A DNA stretch of 64,000 nt from contig NC_089724.1 in the NCBI RefSeq assembly GCF_035083965.1, positions 21,356,474 through 21,420,473 of the forward strand, given 5' to 3'. Below the pieces are notes generated by a model. It ran no database searches, was not told the origin of the DNA, and saw only the letters and a program-made list of their open reading frames with translations. Positions 41,501-54,625 of the stretch are shown in pieces; the stretch's first letter is position 1; each line of letters begins with the position of its first letter. Made by a program: the position numbers and the translations under genes. Origin of the DNA: Branchiostoma lanceolatum (Eukaryota; Chordata; Leptocardii; Amphioxiformes; Branchiostomatidae).

Positions 41501-44500
41501 GGTTCGGCCACCACAATATTCAGCTCGTTTGTAGTCTTCTTGTTGTAGACATCAACCCGCATGGACACCGCGTTCATCGACTGGAAGGCGTGGAATTCTG
41601 CAGGGACATTCAAGGAGGAAGGAAGGATTGTTATGAGCACTTGATACCACAGAAAAGAGGTTATGAAGCAAGGAGTTGTTGGGCTAATGTTTGACAAAAC
41701 AAATGGCATTTTCGTCTCTTGTCCATCTGCAACCTTTTTTCTTTACTTCATTTCATCGCAAAATAAGGGTCATTGTGAGTGCTTTGGGTTACATTAAAAG
41801 GATTGCAATGTCAGATGTCATTTCAAATACTTGTTACCACATGTGATTTTGGACTAGGTTATTCTTTTCGTCGTCGTCAGTGAACATAGTAACTGATTCA
41901 CTTCTACTTGTGTTAAATGCATGCTAAAGTAACTTTCAAACGGTACCTGGTTTGATGCAGTCGAAGTCGTCTTGAGTGAGTTTGGAGGACAGTCTGTCTT
42001 GGAGCTCCGCCGGACCGGCACACTTGAACGGCGGGGAGAAGTACTCCTCTGACAGGAGCTTGTCTACCAGCCACTTCAGCCGGCAGTCGCACACTAGCGG
42101 GTTATGGGACACATCCCTGGGGCGGGAGAAAACGGTTCGTTATGGACATCCGCATTACAATAAAAAACGTGAGATACTGTTCACTGTAATACATGTCTAA
42201 ATGTGTGGAACTCTGGAAAACCTGTCAATTTCTAACGATTCTCCACATCCAACCATTGCAGACGCTATGTCTCGACCACTAGCAAATGATTGTTTTCATC
42301 TCAACTTTTGATTCTACATATTGGTGAAAACATTCGTGACTTACAGATAGATGAGTGAGCCGAGACCGTTCAGCAGACCGACAGGAAGCCTCGATAGGTC
42401 ATTGTACGCCAGCGACCTGCGGAGGGGAGGCCAAGCGTTCAGTCTAGATCAACATTTATTCATAACATAAAGCGACTTGTAGCTCGCACAAGATCTACGT
42501 ACACGGATTGTATAGCTTTCTATGTGAAGCTACGATGTACAGCGTTAATAGCTATGCCTATGATAGATTGCGTGCTATCAGACTTATTGTGCGATGTTGA
42601 CGTGTGGTATTTCTGGTGCGTTATCACATGTCAACAAGCGGTGCCTCGTGAACAGTGATGTCATGAGATCAAAGACGTCACAAATATCAGTATTTCTGCA
42701 AAGGTTACTCATAACAGTGCCGAATAAAGAATCCCTGCTTTATAGATCTAGATTTCATCATAGAAGCTCATGGCCAAAATAAGTGTGCTAGACGTGCTGC
42801 TTTTAGAAGCCTTTGTTGGTTGGACGACGATTTAATCATGTTTTGAAGGAGATAGCCCTTGCCAGCTGAGTGGATAAAGTGTACTTACAGGTACATTAGC
42901 GACGGCAAACCAGTGAAAGCCCTCTCTGACAGATACTTTATCTCGCTCAATTCGATAAACCTGCCGGATAACATACAGTCGTTACAACATCGACATGAAA
43001 TATCGTTGTCTGGCGTTAACTCATGTCTACAACTACACGGTAGCAAACACAATGAACATGGACAAGGTTTAAAGCCTCAAGTTTTTAGATTATATCATAA
43101 GAACTACTAGTACTTTAGCGACTTGCATATCCGACACTGGAATGCACAATTTACATGAAAAGGAGATGAAATTGAAGTATTAATACGCAAAGGCGTGACT
43201 TACAGGTATCGAAGACTCGTCATGCCGTCAAAAGCTCCATCTTCAATCCGATTAAACGTGCAGGACTTGAAGAAGCTGCGGAGCAACAAAAATCATACAT
43301 TGGAAGCTTATTCTTTTCTAGCGCAATTCCATTTCAATTTCGAATACGGTGAAGTTTTTTTATCGATTCTTTTTGGAGAAATATCATTCAGGCTTCTTTT
43401 CTTCAAAATGTTGTGCCGCACTTGTGCGATTTTCACGTTAAAAATCTGCACTCATTACTGACACAAATCCAGCCCTATATCTCCGTATAGTATCACATGA
43501 TAAGCCTCTACTGACATGAGGTGGTTACTTACAGTAGGTAGACAGTCCGGAGATGGGAGAAGGATCCTGTGCTGAGTTTGTGGAATCCTGCTTCAATAAA
43601 TGTTCTGCAAAAAACGGAAGGTTCCGCAAAGACAACTCTTCACTTTCACAAAATATCTAATATACTACATATTCCTGAAATACGTTCTTCCAGTGGCAAT
43701 GTTCTCAAGGAAAGTTTAGTTTGCATAACTTTCCTGTCTGATGTGATATGGAAAGTAATTTGTGTCTTGTGATGTGTTTTACTGTACGCCACACCCGTGA
43801 CACGGCTTTGTTCATCAGTCATTTGTTCTCACAGCGGTAGCCATTTCCAATATCTCGTTATCATCAGTTCTGCGTGTCGTCTGATAATGACGTCAGAACG
43901 AGAGGAAAGATTGCCACAGAGTTACACATCTGGACAGTATGTTACGCGTGATTCTAAAAAGCGCCGAACGTTGTGCATGATCGTGTTTATACGATAATCT
44001 CTCTATCTCTTTCTTTCTCTAGCTCTCTCTGTGTTATCTGTTGAATATATCAAGTTAACATTGGTAAACAACATGGAAATGAGACATGGAAAAAGTATCA
44101 GCCGACTGCCCCTCCTCTTCCCCTCCTGAAAAAATAAACACCAAACAAAATATTTTGGGGCGGATGTGTGTTTTGTCCAGCCCTAGTGTTCCGGAAGCTT
44201 TACCCTAGCTTGTTCCTGTTGGTTCAATAAAACGGTTAACACCTGGTCTTGAACAGACATGCGGGCATTGATTTTCATTCCCGCCAATTTTACCACCGTG
44301 CCTTAATGCTTATGAATTTTGTCTGATACCCTCGGGGGAACAGGGGTAACCATAGGTGACAAGGCAAACGGAGATCTGCCATGACTGTTTTTGCCCGGTC
44401 TGTACACAAACAAGTGACTTACTCGAAGTCTTCGCTTTGCAAGAAAAGGCAAAGAAGCTGTTGAGTACAACAAGTAATATATGCGATGTCTTAAGTACAA

Positions 44501-46160
44501 GCTAACACTAAGTAACAGAAATGATATGGGCACCCTTAATGGTTTTAAGTAGTCGTTTTGCAGGCAACGTTAAATAAATAATGTATGAGTATTCAGGAAA
44601 TGACTGTGGAAACGAGATAAGATACAAAACACTGATATCCAAATCAACAAGGGACGCTTTCGCCCGCGTTATATATAGATAGACATTTATATTGTCTACA
44701 AGTGCATTAAAGGAGCTGTGATGTGCGTACGGATTGGGGACGGAAGCAGTAGCAACACCAGTAGCTACGGTCGTTCTCATGACGAATTGGCGGGAAACCT
44801 GCAAGCGAAAGATAACGAGTCCCGCGGACAGAGTGCGAAGTCTGTAGAAACATTTGGCAGCGGACCATTTTAATGGCATGTTTTAATGTCTCCTTACGAC
44901 CGGCTGGACATGAAATTTTAATGAGCTTTTCCATCTGATGGCATCTGGACTATGCCGACCGTTGAGTAACGTTTGACCACAAGGGCATGGGTCTGTTGTT
45001 GGGATACTTTCCTTCTGTGAAAGGAGGACCTAAAAATGAACGTTATAATTTTTTCTAACATATCTTGCAAGTTGGAATTAAATTCAAGGGGTAATGAACA
45101 GTGCCATAAAACAGTTACTCAAGCAAGTGTTATCCAGGTACTTGAGTAACTAACTGTTTTGGCATATCTTTTTACCTGGCTGTCTAACCTTCATCAACGT
45201 AATGAACAATGCTCTGCATGACTTATTGATGACGAACATCCAACCAAACGTACTGAAGTGAGAAGTTGGAAAGGTAAGGTCACGTAACGGGGCGTGACGT
45301 TGACAGGTGAGAAACATTGTTCGTTCTGGCACGTGTCATGGTATTGTTGTGCACGCGATTTATCCACATCGGCGGACAGAAAGGATGGAGATCGATTCGA
45401 CGATTTGACCTTGTCTTTCTGTTGCAAGGTTTGGATTTGTCGCGGGTTCAACACTGGCCCCCAAAATGTTACGTATGTAGTCATACATAACATATTTCAA
45501 AGTTTACCACTTTTCTGGAGATAGGGTATTCCTGGCTTCAAAATGACCGAAAAACAAGAGGAACGAAAACCAGACAAATGTGCACGTTGTATATGTAAGA
45601 TCTATGTGTTTTCCTCTTTGGAATAGTCAACATACAAATGTATAAAAGCACCAAATTTAGACCGTTCTAACTTCTTACGTCTATCCTACATGGTGATACA
45701 CATCCTGTTGGAGTGAAGACATATTGTGTACTTTTGGGGATGTATAAAAGTAGCGTCTGCAGTAGATTTTATAGTTAACTGTTCATATCAAAGCTGTGAC
45801 ACAGGGTCAAAAGTACAGCTCAGCTGCCACGAAGAATGGCGGTCTTTTCTTATCAAATTTTTCGCTCCTGGGGTTGCCCTATACGTACAAAGACATGGAA
45901 TTGCACATTTTGTAGACAAAATTAAAATACAGAGGGGAAATCCAAGAACTCAAACCAAATACTCACAAAGACGTAACTTCTGCGGGGATTTTTCGCGGAA
46001 CAGTCAGCGTGTTCACGCAGAGAGCCTTGTCCACGGTACAGTTACAGGACACCGGGCAGTCCGGGTGGCTGGTAGGAACCGGAGTCCCGGCTACGAACAG
46101 GCAAGCTGCCACTAGAAGTGAGGCGGCCAGGCAGAGACGTGCTGTACTCCTGGTGTCCAT
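38582..46160 (-). CDS. LGI2: LGI family protein (leucine-rich glioma-inactivated)
   Basis: A secreted LRR plus EPTP/EAR beta-propeller protein; vertebrate LGIs bridge ADAM22/23 receptors at synapses and axons. Thirteen exons: 46160-45967, 43604-43533, 43275-43204, 42960-42889, 42416-42345, 42116-41947, 41597-41446, 41258-41140, 40739-40574, 40235-40098, 39535-39440, 39333-39151, 38719-38582; 547 aa (human LGI1 557). Signal peptide LAASLLVAACLFVAG. The N-terminal LRR cap is CPVSCNCTVDKALC. Four LRR exons of exactly 72 nt follow (SLAYNDLSRLPVGLLNGL), then the LRRCT cap (NPLVCDCRLKWLVDKLL). Seven EAR repeats include VVAEPEAGVCSILTWDHVE and YLVLGSDYVLTEVYRW. The end HDLVDLSQ matches the vertebrate VDLS end. 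It is probably the single pre-duplication homologue of LGI1-4; the LGI2 symbol reflects only shared synteny with ANAPC4. Confidence 0.93.
38850..39106. repeat. Tandem duplication, 145 bp period
   Basis: A segment beginning AATGTGAACATAA at 38850 recurs at 38995 with few changes, including AACAATGTTTGGCAAACTTG and a poly-C tract. A shorter internal echo (TTTACGTTTGAAATGAACTG) lies between. It is in the last LGI intron. Confidence 0.85.
40409..40456. repeat. Three perfect copies of a 16 bp unit
   Basis: CATGGGTTATCGTCTA is repeated three times without change in an LGI intron. Confidence 0.95.
45108..45160. repeat. Inverted repeat in LGI intron 1
   Basis: AAAACAGTTACTCAAG and CTTGAGTAACTAACTGTTTT form a stem with a small bulge around a 17 nt loop. 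No element boundaries are seen. Confidence 0.6.
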
Positions 46161-49100
46161 GGTCGAACTGACAAAAGTCTACAAACGAGGACAGCGGGTC
46201 CGCCGTGGAACTAGACAACAGGATGCTATAGCTGACGGAGATAACGCGCAGAGCCTCCTGAACGTTGTCACGCCACACACATGGATGGAACACGACTCTC
46301 CAGCGCCCTGCCGACTGCGTTAGAACATCAGTCAAACGCACGATGTCTCCACCAGCTAAGGTCGCAGCGTTCGGGTCGGGAAATTCAATTAAAGCCCTCG
46401 GAAAACAGCGGTAGGTTCCTGCGGGGCAGGAAGAGGCACGTTAACAGGCTGAGGTGTTCAATCGCTTTGCCCAGCCTGGTGTTGAGCCGACAGCCGGCAG
46501 CGATCGATGAGAGTTGATGCCAATTCCAGATATTGCCATTAGCGCGGCAAGTTTCCCTGCAATGATTTGATCTGAAGCTCTCAGATTGGTACATAATCTT
46601 CTGTTACAGTAACAACCTTCTGCCAGGCTATCAAAACTTCTTCTCTCCCCTGATGTTCGTAATTGTCACACACATTTATAAATTTATGCCTACCTACCTT
46701 GACCTCCAGGTTGTTGGGGAGGGGGGGGGGCAAGATAGTCATGCATGGAGATAGAGAGCTGTCTCCAGGCTCTTTCTGCAGTTAGCCTTTTGAGCAGGTA
46801 AATAGATTTGTAGATGTCTTTTGATTTAAAAATTCAAATAAACAAACCAATCAACCAACCAACAAAACAACAAACCAAATAAGGAATCAATGGGTCGATA
46901 GAAAACGGTAAAAAACGGTATAAAAACGTTTCTCTGTCGTCCAAGGTAAGGGTCTCATCAGTAGCCAAGTAGTGTTCCTATAAAAAGAATATTGTTCCGT
47001 TGTGTGTTAGTATTTTTACATAACTATACCCAGATAAACACGCCATAGCTCTGATGAGTAAGTGTTGCGTTAACCAAGTGAGGGTACTTCACTGGAAGGT
47101 AACAATGACATAACGTTAGATATCAATTTGTTGATACAGCTGCAGCTTCATTGTTCAAATGACAATATCAAATACCATAGTATTTCTCGCGAGCAAATGC
47201 CGGCTGTCACGTGGTATGGCGGTGTGTGAAAGAGTGCTGAAAGTCCCGTATAATACGGGACTTTCAGCACTCTTTCACTGTATATATACATTTTTAATGT
47301 GTGATAGCGTCTTTTACTTGTGGTGTAGACTTCATGAAACATTGACGGTAATTCTGTCTAAGTGTGTTGCGGATCTTCATCCATAGCTGTCTAATCTCTT
47401 TAGTCAGACGAGCGCTCGCCTTAACCCTGATCAGGAGTGATTTTCTCCGGGTGCGAGAGTCACAGAGTTGAAAGCAAATCTGGCTGAACTGTTTAACACC
47501 TGGTAAAGCTAGCGAGTCGGCACGGCCAAAAATATCACAAGGTGAAGATATGGGGTACACGTAACCCTTTCACCATTAGTACAGACCTAGCGACTATGAT
47601 GCTTACTTCCTTAATACCCCACGAATCGAAACAGCGTAAAAATAGATATAAACTTAAGAATAAGCTTATGGTAATTCGATAGCGCGGCATGGTGTCTGCA
47701 CACTGGCCTCCGGGGACTTCCTCTATTGATTTCATCTGCTGACATATTGCGTGGAAAATTAACGTCATTACGGAACTGCAGAACGCTCGTGGCAATTTGT
47801 TTCATTCGAAGTGCTTTTATGGTTATATAGAAGACACTGTTTAGTTGGGTTTACCTAGAACCAAGGCTTCTCTGAAGAAAATTAAGGTACGTTTATGATC
47901 AATCTTCGCGTGGCTGGCCAAGGTCAAGAAGTGGCATATAGCGCATGTAACCTTGAAAGTTTTAAAGTTGCCTGCACATGTTCCCTTTTCTAACTACATA
48001 TACCAGTGGTTCTTATCTATAAGAAAAATGTGCTGGGGTATAAGATCAACACTAACTATCTCACAAACTTGAATCACGTTTAAAATACAGGTGAGGGACT
48101 TTTCAAACACTTCCCTGCACAAAAACCTGAGGACTCATGCATCGATACATGGCGTTGTAAACGGCAGATGTTTAGGAGCAGCGTTGATATCGCTTTGCCG
48201 GTCTGTAGGGAGTAGAATGTAACGTCACACAATATAAGCTGTCAAAGACAATGACACAAAAACTTTGACAACTCGTTGTCTCTTGATTATTGGCCCAAAG
48301 TTGAAAAGGCCCGGCGTCTAGAGTTAGTAGAACATTTTCTTTACTTTAATGCCACACTACTGTGTGCATCGATATTATGAAAGATCTCAATGATGGAGCC
48401 TTTCAGATCATACCCTGCAGTGCCACCTCTAGCCGCCAGGAAACTAGCACTATCCTTCAAAACTGGCAAAATTGCCGTCTTCTGGGGAATGCGGGTATTA
48501 CAGGGAACCAAACACAACTACCTGTTGTTACATGTAGTATGAAGGATAGAAATCGTTGCTGTGTCAGAATATAAAACGTGTCATATTTGTCGTGATAATT
48601 CTGCCTAGTCATGATAGCTTCTCTCTTTCTCTCACTCCCTCTATCTGTGCGTGATGCGGGAACTAAAACTTTGAAAACGAAGTTTTTATAGGGAACTTGT
48701 AACGTCCGACAAAATCATGCCCCGCTCCGCTAGATTCGCCCGCTCCAATCGGCATGGATAATGGCTGGTTCCACAGAAGGCGGTTCTTTCAGAGTTCTAG
48801 AAAATTGTATGCAACTTCCCACACTTTTATTTCATGCCCTTTCATGTTGAATCTATTCAAATGATTTCTTCTGTTTGAGTATTTTCTGAGCTTGTGAGAT
48901 CTCAGCGCCTAATCTATACAACTCTCTTCCCTACATACACATCATTCTCGGTAAGCTTACAGTAGTTTGTTTGATCTCGCACTACTGATATCTAGCGATG
49001 AAAACGCAAACAGCACGAAAGCCTGGACTTTGGGTTCGCTAAAACGACGATCGAACCGGTTCCGGGAAAGGAAAGGAAACGTGGAAGCAGCATGCAGCAC

Positions 49101-51278
49101 CCCTTACCAACCTGCACCCCTCCCCATGCCACGCGCGCAGTAACACCAAGATATGCACGTTAGCACCTGAAGTAAACCAAGGTTTCCCTTTTCCGATTTT
49201 GGAAGGTCGTTGGTCTTAAAACAGCAGCAAAAGGCAGGCGACCACCAGCGGCGGTTTAACTCAAAGCTTCAAAATCGGATCAAGGTATGAAATATACAGA
49301 CTTTCGATAATTCCTCTTCTTGGAAGTACTTTTGGATTCACGCTCTCCTAGAAACCAGGGGTTTCTGGTAAGGCTTTGGGCATGGCAACAGTGAAAATGA
49401 TCTACATGTATATCCCTAGTTTACGTTGGAGTAAGATTCAGCCCTTCCCGGGCGCCACACAGCAAGATACGTTCTTCCGTCGTGTCGGGCAGTCTTAGTT
49501 CTAATCCGTATATAACTGCACAGATACAGGAAGAAACATGCACGGGGTTTCATTCCCATCCTGCATGGTTACGTCCCGAATACCTGCTAAACTTTTAATT
49601 CAAAACATTAATGTGTAAAACAAAACATTGAACAAACAATATTTTGTATTTGAAGGGGGAGAGAATTCGAAGACGATCCATCGAGCTCTGGCGGACATAG
49701 TTATATCTGGTAAGTTTTGGGTTAATGCTCCGTAAGACCAGTAAACTGTTGGCATCGGATGTCGTGAAAAGCGCAGTTATGCCGGATTAGGTTGAAGGGC
49801 GGTAGTCAACTAATAGGGCTCGAACGTCGGATCAAACAAGGAGATCATTTTATCGGAACTAACCTTTCTGCGAAAGGCCACTTTCTGGATTTATCCTCCG
49901 GTGCTGAGTATCAACGTCAAACCTTCAAGTGGAATCATTGAACTATTATTCATGGGTAACGTTATCACTTTCCAGGAAAATTCACTCTCTAGTTTTTAGT
50001 TGTTCGAAAAAAACAACAACACTGAAACGTGGCTGTGGTTATGTAAAGGACTGTCGTGTTACGTATACCTTACTTCAGCTGAGGGGAGAGAAGCTGATTT
50101 TCCCGTTTCAGGAACAGTTTGTTTGATAAGCTTTATAGTTGTAAGCTTGTGTGGGCGGAGCATCATCGCCTTACTTTCAGCAGTGACGTTAGCTTTAGCA
50201 TCGTTAAAGGCGAGGCTTTCACTTCTAATCCCGCCAAGAATAATAACAGCTGCGGCATTAGTTTGTGAATGGTAAGTGGTGTTCGATCAAATATCACACA
50301 TATATATGATGCAAATGCACGCACCTCAAGAGAGTGCCAGACTGGGGTTTGGCCGCCGTATTATGTCCCTGTGTAATTTGAGTTCATGAAGTGTTGAATA
50401 TTTCAGCGGTTACTGAGAAGAATCTAAACCACCACCACCGCGTCTCTTTTTGATAAATTGATATTGAACCAAGTTATAGATAAAAAAAGAACTTCGCCTA
50501 TGCACCCTCAGAACAGGCTTATTTGACATACACGTATTTGTGTCATTATTTTGTTGTCACACATTTTTGAGTCGATTTCGTACTATAACCCTCTTTGAAA
50601 GAACCATATGTCGTTTGATCAGCATCTAGAAATGACACCTTTGAATACGTGGACGAACTATGTAGATCCCTTACTTTATAGCAAAAGCAAAGGTCTAAAA
50701 CAAAACCAGTTACAGTGACAGAGTGCCACACGACTATTATCTATTTGACAGGTTACTTTTGACGTTTGCCCTGAAGTCTAACATCACTGACACAAAAAGA
50801 CTAAGGTTTTTACTGCACTGTACCAAAGGAAACGTATTGTGCTCGCAGGCCTAATCTTTCCGCGAATAGTCTTTGGCAAAAACTGCTGATTCTGTACTTA
50901 GCTCAAATATCCATTGAAGTCGATTTAAAAGAAGCATGGGCATCAGTTTCGGCGGCGGCCGTGTTAAAGCTGAACTCTGAACCATATTAGATGCGTTTTG
51001 AAAGCATTTTCAGTTTCCTTGGAACATTTCAATCCCCTTCATGGTCGTCCACTGCTACCCTTGATGATCTAGTTTGCAAGTATGCTTCTTCGATAATCCC
51101 TTTTCGAGGATGACTGATTTCTGTCTTTACTTCTACATCTCTCGCACTGAGTCCGCTTTACATGCCTTTTCTCTGCATTTCAATCAGACGAAGAAATGAC
51201 TTCAGCGTCACCAGTCATTGAATGTCACCGTGGGACTCTATCTTTAGACATATTATTGTTACTCAATGTGTACTCATG
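46161..51278. other. Gene-poor region upstream of LGI
   Basis: It contains the LGI 5' flank and about 5 kb of DNA in which I recognise no gene. One block at 50110-50270 lies between a TTTCAG acceptor and a GTAAGT donor and reads as a hydrophobic 53-residue segment. It has no partner exon or family, so it is not annotated as a gene. Confidence 0.5.
47227..47277. repeat. Perfect 51 bp palindrome
   Basis: Two 25 nt arms (47227-47251 and 47253-47277) are exactly complementary around one base. The left arm begins TGAAAGAGTGCTGAAAGTCC. It is not inside a larger element that I can see. Confidence 0.95.
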
Positions 51279-51545
51279 TGGGGTCGTGTGGCGCAACGGC
51301 AGAGCGTTCGACTCAGAACCAAGAGGTCCCGAGTTCGAATCCTGTCATGTCACCGATCTTGTGCCCTTGGGAAAGGCACTTTACACGACTTTCCTCACTC
51401 CACCCAGGTGTAAATGGGTACCTGACTTCGGTTGGGGAAAGTCGTATTGAGGTCACCTGGTGGCGCCGAATGGCAGCCGCCCAGACCCTTGCGACAGTTC
51501 CACAAAATGCAAGTGTGACTAAGATATTATATGTTGTGTATTGTG
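51279..51545 (+). mobile_element. tRNA-derived SINE
   Basis: The 5' part (51279-51352) has RNA polymerase III boxes: A-box-like GTGGCGCAACGGCAGAGC and B-box-like GAGTTCGAATCC, spaced as in a tRNA. A body follows with GGAAAGGCACTTTACACGAC and CACCCAGGTGTAAATGGGTA. It cannot fold into a full tRNA acceptor stem, so it is a SINE and not a tRNA gene. It shares its core with the copy at 53953. Confidence 0.75.
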
Positions 51546-51829
51546 TGAAACCTGTAGAACCCAGCATCAATTCAGCGCTAGAAAGGCTGCCATTGCTGGT
51601 AATTTCTGACCAATAAAAGCCATTATCAAAAGCTTCTTGAACTGAAAGTTAGCTACTAGCCGTGTTTGATTTTGTCACCAAGCTTTGGTTCGACCTAAAT
51701 GATATTGTGGCGGTTCACGACAAAACACGTTAACCCTTCACAGAGCACCGGGATCCTGTAAACCTAGTAAAGGTGGAACGAAATCGGTGAACGTGTTGGA
51801 GGGATTACATCAAATCCACAGCCTCCAAC

Positions 51830-52190
51830 GCACAGGCTGTGGCTGTAGCATTGCTCACGTAAACAAGAGTTCGTAGACCTCATATCTCCCTGAAATGTTT
51901 TGATTTTGCAGATGATTTAGACATATTCATTCCCTTTCAAAGTTTGAAACAAAATCGGCTCCTGCAGTTCCAAACCTACATAACATACTCTCCCTCCCAA
52001 GAGCTATCTACCACTCAATAATCATGTCCATAGCATGTTCAGAACACGAGATATCAAACCCAGAATTTCCACTGCAGTACCATAGCAAGTCACTAAGAGG
52101 CCCAAAATCTAATCCTTTCTAGGTCTCAAGAAGACCTACCCATATACCAAGTATGAAGACAATCCATTCAGGCATTCTCGAGTTATACTG

Positions 52191-52275
<85 letters not shown>
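51830..52275. mobile_element. Dispersed element ending in a (CA)n tail
   Basis: The 3' part contains CTGCAGTACCATAGCAAGTC and ACCCATATACCAAGTATGAA, then ATCCATTCAGGCATTCTCG, and runs into a pure CA tract at 52193-52273. The same blocks in the same order occur at about 52780-52980. It is therefore a repeated family of unknown class, perhaps a SINE with a microsatellite tail. The 5' end is uncertain. Confidence 0.5.
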
Positions 52276-52779
52276 ACGCTGTGCAAAACATAACCTTCTC
52301 GGCGAAGGTCATAAAAGTGGTCAGAGAGGCGCGAGGATGAACAAAACTTAACACACAGAGTATGGTATACTGAAATATAGATTGTTCAAGTTTGTTCTTT
52401 CAAAACTTCTTTGGCAAACAACATTGGTATGGGTTGGTATCCATTTTCTGAAATGTTTCTTGTATTTTGCAGCTGCTTTTATCGATTTACAGTATGGCCA
52501 AAAACATTTTTTTTTTTTTTGGAAACGAACGAAAATTGATGCGCGCGCGGTTGCCATCCATATAATCAAGTCACCATGGCCTAATCTATGCTTGCTCACG
52601 TACACCTTTAACTAACTTACACAGGTCACAACGTTGACAGTCCATTCATTTACTACTTGCTGCTGCAGAAGAATTATTGCACTTTTGCATAAATTATGCA
52701 AATTATGAATGAATTTGCATAATTGATATCTTATAATATTCCACCCGCCATAAACTACATATGTTACTTGTATTTGAGT

Positions 52780-52980
52780 TCTGCTGCAGTACCAAGGTCA
52801 CATACCAGGTAGCCCAAAATTGACCTTGACCTTCGTCTTACCAACATCTACCCACATACCAAATATCATCGTGGTCCATCCAGAGGTTCTTGGGTTAACG
52901 TTATGCTGACTACAAACGTCCGGAAACACAAACACACAGACACACAGACAGGCACACACATAGACACACAGACATGCCAA
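52780..52980. mobile_element. Second copy of the (CA)n-tailed element
   Basis: It shares CTGCAGTACCAAGGTCA, ACCCACATACCAAATATC and GTCCATCCAGAGGTTCT with the element ending at 52275, in the same order, and also ends in a CACACAGA-rich tail. The internal part differs by small changes and indels, so the two copies are not recent duplicates. Confidence 0.5.
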
Positions 52981-53952
52981 AAACTATATCTCCATTTTTC
53001 ATGGAGATAATCATGGAGATAAAAATGAACTTCAGGAAGATCATCATTTTGAAATATGCTCGTGTAAGACGAACTGTCGCACCCATTTGCAGGTATGCTG
53101 AAGTGAAACCACTTTTTTCGTGTGAAGTCTGTTGAAGTGGAACAATAAAATAACCAGCTATTAAATCAACCAAAGAATACAATAGCGGTGCGTCTGTGCA
53201 CGCGTAGAGCCATGAGTTGGCAAAATCTCATAACAGCCTACGGTTCTGACTATTAATACAGCTTGTTGAAAACGGAAAGGACCAGTTATCCTGAGTAAAA
53301 TGCCAGACACTAGGGGGAGACTTTGGCCTTCATCATCAACCCACTCGACTATGGGAAACCGGAAAACACTTTGTACGTTCTGGTAAAACAGTTGCCAATG
53401 AGCTGTACAAGATCAGGACGGTAATTAGAAAAATATTCCCTAACAGAGCCGACGAAATTTAGCTGCAGCGAATGTTACATGGTGTAAAATCAGAAAATAA
53501 CTTGGCAGATAGGTATAATTGATGTCCTAGTACTTGCTTTGAATGTTGATGTAAACCATTGAAATAAAAAAGAATCAATTTCAGCCATCTGTAACGTGTA
53601 AGCATAGCTGTACTGTCCCGCAGCTTGACCTCTGTTGCTAAAAAAAACAAATGTGTTATTCCGAGAAAATGCTGTTTTTTCTCCAAGAGAATCTTGTTTG
53701 TTCCGAGAAACGTAGTCTTTAATAGGCAACATCGGCGCCTAAACTATTAAGCTATTGGGTGTATCTTTACAAAGGTGACATGTTTTGTAATAGTTTCATA
53801 CCTAAGACATGTGGGGCCCGACGAATCGACCTGTCTCTTTAGACTTGGTCCTCGGGCTCAGTTGGGAATGCCCTTTTCCTGGCGGTCCTCTTTTGAAGAT
53901 TTTACGTTTTGACATTACTTACTCTGTGCAAGTAACGGCTCTGTGCAAGTAA

Positions 53953-54180
53953 TGGCGCGGTGGCCTTGTGGTTAAAGTTGTGAACTCGGAACCTGGAGGT
54001 ACTGAGTTTGAATCTCTGACAGGTCCCGATGTTGTGCCATAAGGAAAGGCACTTTACATCTATTAATATCATCTCACTCGACCCAGGTGTAAATGAATGC
54101 CTAGCTCCGGCCTCTTTTTCCAAACTGTGACAAAACGACGTTCACATAACTTTATATCATGTGGCTTCTGTAGAAAATAA
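53953..54180 (+). mobile_element. tRNA-derived SINE, second copy
   Basis: A-box-like TGGCCTTGTGGTTAAAG and B-box-like GAGTTTGAATC are followed by AAGGAAAGGCACTTTACATC and CGACCCAGGTGTAAATGAAT, matching the core of the SINE at 51279. The tRNA part is more diverged than the core, so the two may come from different subfamilies. Confidence 0.7.
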
Positions 54181-54625
54181 AATGGTCCGCTAAGTTTTCA
54201 TGATAGTAACGAGAAATCCTTTATTGGTAAAATATGTATTGTACAGATCCGTGAAATTGCGAAGTTATCACTCCATCACACATGCGAAACAACGGGCCGC
54301 ATTGATGCGTTGTTATCAGATCTTGTAAACATTATCCCGATGGTTTATCGATTTATAGGTAATGGACACTGGATCTAGATAACAAGTGTAACAGTTAAAT
54401 TGATTAGAGTGATACTTGGCGCCATATATGCTCCTTATAACCCGATTAACAGCAGATCACATTGTCAAGCGGACGAGGACAGCAACATTACAAGACGCAA
54501 GTCCCGTGGGACGGTCGGCCCTGAGGGACTTTGGCCTCAACTTAACTCTTTAGCGAAGATAAGCGGAAATCCATTACCAGTAATGGTCGGATAGGTGACT
54601 TGTGAAGCAATAAAACTCTGCGACT

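Noticed and set aside
44303-44934. Overlapping minus-strand frames in LGI intron 1
   Set aside because: They lie between the signal-peptide exon and the first LRR exon, lack motifs and would break the LGI frame.
50110-50271. Hydrophobic exon-like block with acceptor and donor
   Set aside because: No partner exon, family match or start codon was found, so chance splice-like borders are more likely.
51279-51352. tRNA gene
   Set aside because: A and B boxes are present, but the ends do not pair into an acceptor stem and a SINE body follows.
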